From AC-52 sp044870295 (GTDB lineage: Bacteria > Actinomycetota > UBA4738), in NCBI GenBank assembly GCA_044870295.1, contig JBIOYQ010000167.1, positions 1 to 6,712 on the forward strand: 6,712 nucleotides of DNA, read 5' to 3'. How positions within the stretch are numbered: position 1 is the stretch's first letter; each line of letters opens with the position of its first letter. Both the position numbers and the translations under genes were made by a program. Positions 5,385 to 6,712 of the stretch are shown here, one piece after another. Below the pieces are notes generated by a model. The model did no database searches. It was given only the letters and a program-made list of their open reading frames with translations, and was not told the DNA's origin.

Positions 5385-6667
5385 TCAGGCGCCCACGCGG
5401 GCGCCCGACATCAGCGTCGGGATGGCGCCCTCGTACACCACCACCGCGTCCGACAGAGGCACGTCGAACAGACCGGCGAAGTCCAACCGTGCTCCACCCG
5501 TCAGCCCGAGCCGGACGACCGGGACGCCGTGGACCGCGGCCAGGTTCTCGACGTCGCTCTCGCGGCCGGCCTTGGCGGTGACGATCGCTCGCGACGCGGA
5601 CTCGGAGAACAGCGCGACATGCGGCTCCATGCCATCAACGGGCGCGGCCACGGTGAAGCCGACACCGCCGGCGATGGCGCACTCGGCCAGCCCGACCGCC
5701 AGGCCTCCGTCGGACAGGTCGTGGCCGGATGCCATGAGGTCCTCCCGGGCACCGTCCTGCAGGAACTTCAGGAGTGACCGCTCGGCCTCCAGATCCAGGG
5801 CCGGCGGCCGGCCCGAAACCGTGCCCAGCACGACGTCGGCGAACTCGCTTCCCCCCAGCTCGGGGAGCGTCCGGCCGAGGAGGTAGATCGTGAGGCCGGG
5901 CTGGGTGAAGCCCGGGCGCACCGCCAGCCGGTAGTCCTCGAGGAGGCCGACCATCCCCACCACCGGCGTGGGGGCGATCGCCGAGCCGCCCGACTCGTTG
6001 TAGAAGGAGACGTTGCCGCCGGTCACCGGTGTGCCCAGCGCCGTACACGCGTCCCCGATCCCCCGCACGGTCTCCACGAAGGACCACATCACCTCGGGAC
6101 GCTCGGGGTTGCCGAAGTTCAGGCAGTTCGTGATGGCGAGCGGCCGCGCCCCGACCACGGCGACGTTGCGGGCGGCCTCGGCCACGGCGTGGGCGCCCCC
6201 GAGATAAGGATCGAGCGATCCGTACCGGCCGTTCCCGTCCGTCGAGACGGCCACGGCCCGCAGCGACCCCTCGACGCGGACGATGGCGGCGTCGGCGCTC
6301 GGACCCACCACGGTGGCGCCCTGCACGATCGAGTCGTATTGCTCGTAGGTCCACCGCTGGCTGGCCACGTTGGGCGATCCCAGCACGGCGTAGAAGGCGT
6401 CCTCGAGCGATCCTGGCAAGGGAACCCGGGCCGGATCGGCCTCGCGCACCCGATCGAGGGATGCGGGGCGGCGGGCCGAGCGGTCGTACACGGGGCCCTC
6501 GTCCGCCAGGGCTCGAGCGGGGACCTTGGCCAGGACCGTGCCCTGGGACCGCACGAAGAACTGTCCGCCTGGACGCAGCTTGCCCACCTGGCTGGCGGAC
6601 AGCCCCCACTTCGCGCACACGGCCATGGCCTCGGGGACGTCGTCCGGCCGAACCACGGCCAGCATCC
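5385..6667 (-). CDS. purL: phosphoribosylformylglycinamidine synthase subunit PurL, C-terminal part
   Basis: This is the C-terminal 426 residues (counting from the Met codon at 6665) of the small-type PurL, usually about 740 residues. Roughly 300 N-terminal residues are therefore missing beyond the right end. PurL converts FGAR, ATP and ammonia to FGAM; ammonia comes from PurQ and the complex is bridged by PurS. Recognisable segments, numbered from that Met: MLAVVRPDD (1-9), VYDR (59-62), TDGNGRYGSLDPYLGG (142-157), AITNCLNFGNPERPEV (177-192), GTPVTGGNVSFYNESGG (211-227), SGHDLSDGGLAVGLAE (313-328) and FSESASRAIV (353-362). In the family Met1 is usually preceded by SQER; the codon there ends in GG with its first base lost to adapter, which agrees with arginine. 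The upstream reading frame encoding MTGVQTCALPIW is adapter, not protein. The stop is followed after 13 bases by proline dehydrogenase. Confidence 0.96.
5388..5405 (-). other. GC-rich stem-loop touching the purL stop codon
   Basis: GGCGCCC (5388-5394) and GGGCGCC (5399-5405) form a perfect 7-bp stem with a 4-base loop. On the transcript it covers the last purL codons and ends at the base before the TGA (5387-5385). The proline dehydrogenase ATG follows 16 bases later. There is no U-tract. It may slow ribosomes or nucleases at the purL-proDH junction, or may simply be coincidence in GC-rich coding sequence. Confidence 0.4.
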
Positions 6668-6712
6668 AGATCGGAAGAGCACACGTCTGAACTCCAGTCA
6701 CAAGTTGGAATC
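6668..6712 (+). other. Illumina adapter and index sequence (assembly contamination)
   Basis: From 6668 the sequence begins AGATCGGAAGAGC and continues to 6701 as an exact copy of the 34-base TruSeq Read 1 3' adapter, ending in CTCCAGTCAC. Bases 6702-6709 (AAGTTGGA) occupy the 8-base i7 index position, and 6710-6712 (ATC) match the start of the constant sequence that follows the index. Its reverse complement translates to MTGVQTCALPI, with MCSSDL and MLFRS in the other frames; these peptides are well-known database contaminants. True genomic sequence ends at about 6667. Confidence 0.98.

Noticed and set aside
1..6667. Search for tRNA/rRNA genes, CRISPR repeats, insertion sequences, att sites, toxin-antitoxin or defence genes
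   Set aside because: Nearly every base lies in recognised metabolic, membrane or regulatory genes, and no direct repeats or RNA-gene signatures were seen by eye.
6666..6701. Apparent novel N-terminus MTGVQTCALPIW on PurL
   Set aside because: It is the translation of sequencing adapter, not of genomic DNA.

Overview
The window is high-GC DNA that looks like a short metagenomic or draft-assembly contig from an actinobacterium-like organism. The lineage call is an inference. It rests on strong G/C bias at third codon positions, two genes whose start codons sit about 8 nt downstream of a TANNNT -10 element (leaderless style), proline dehydrogenase signatures of actinobacterial flavour, and a small SH3-like protein resembling a domain known from mycobacterial Rv0428c-type proteins. 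I cannot assign a genus.

Layout from left to right: (a) positions 1-119, plus strand, hold the last 38 residues of a 2-oxoacid dehydrogenase E2 acyltransferase, which carries the catalytic DHRVLDG motif. (b) 116-1201, minus strand, is an AI-2E family (UPF0118/PerM-like) membrane protein whose stop codon shares a CTAG palindrome with the E2 stop. (c) 1202-1288 is the only divergent intergenic region. It leads right to a 70-residue SH3-like protein (1289-1501, plus strand) with a good candidate leaderless promoter. (d) 1488-6667, minus strand, is a co-directional block transcribed right to left: purL (3' part), a proline dehydrogenase, purF, purM and a receiver-only response regulator. (e) 6668-6712 is not genomic. 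It is Illumina adapter sequence followed by what looks like an 8-base index.

The core of the window is de novo purine synthesis. PurF makes phosphoribosylamine from PRPP and glutamine, PurL makes FGAM, and PurM closes the imidazole ring to AIR. PurL is the small form that normally works with separate PurS and PurQ; these probably lie beyond the right end. The proline dehydrogenase between purL and purF is out of pathway. It is bracketed by two GC-rich stem-loops, one touching the purL stop and one spanning its own stop. purF then appears to have its own leaderless start. The response regulator overlaps purM by ATGA and may be translationally coupled to it.

I found no mobile element, CRISPR array, RNA gene or clearly new biological system. 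The most consequential observation is the adapter contamination, which produces a false protein N-terminus. The most interesting biological one is proline dehydrogenase inside the purine cluster, with the transcription signals around it.
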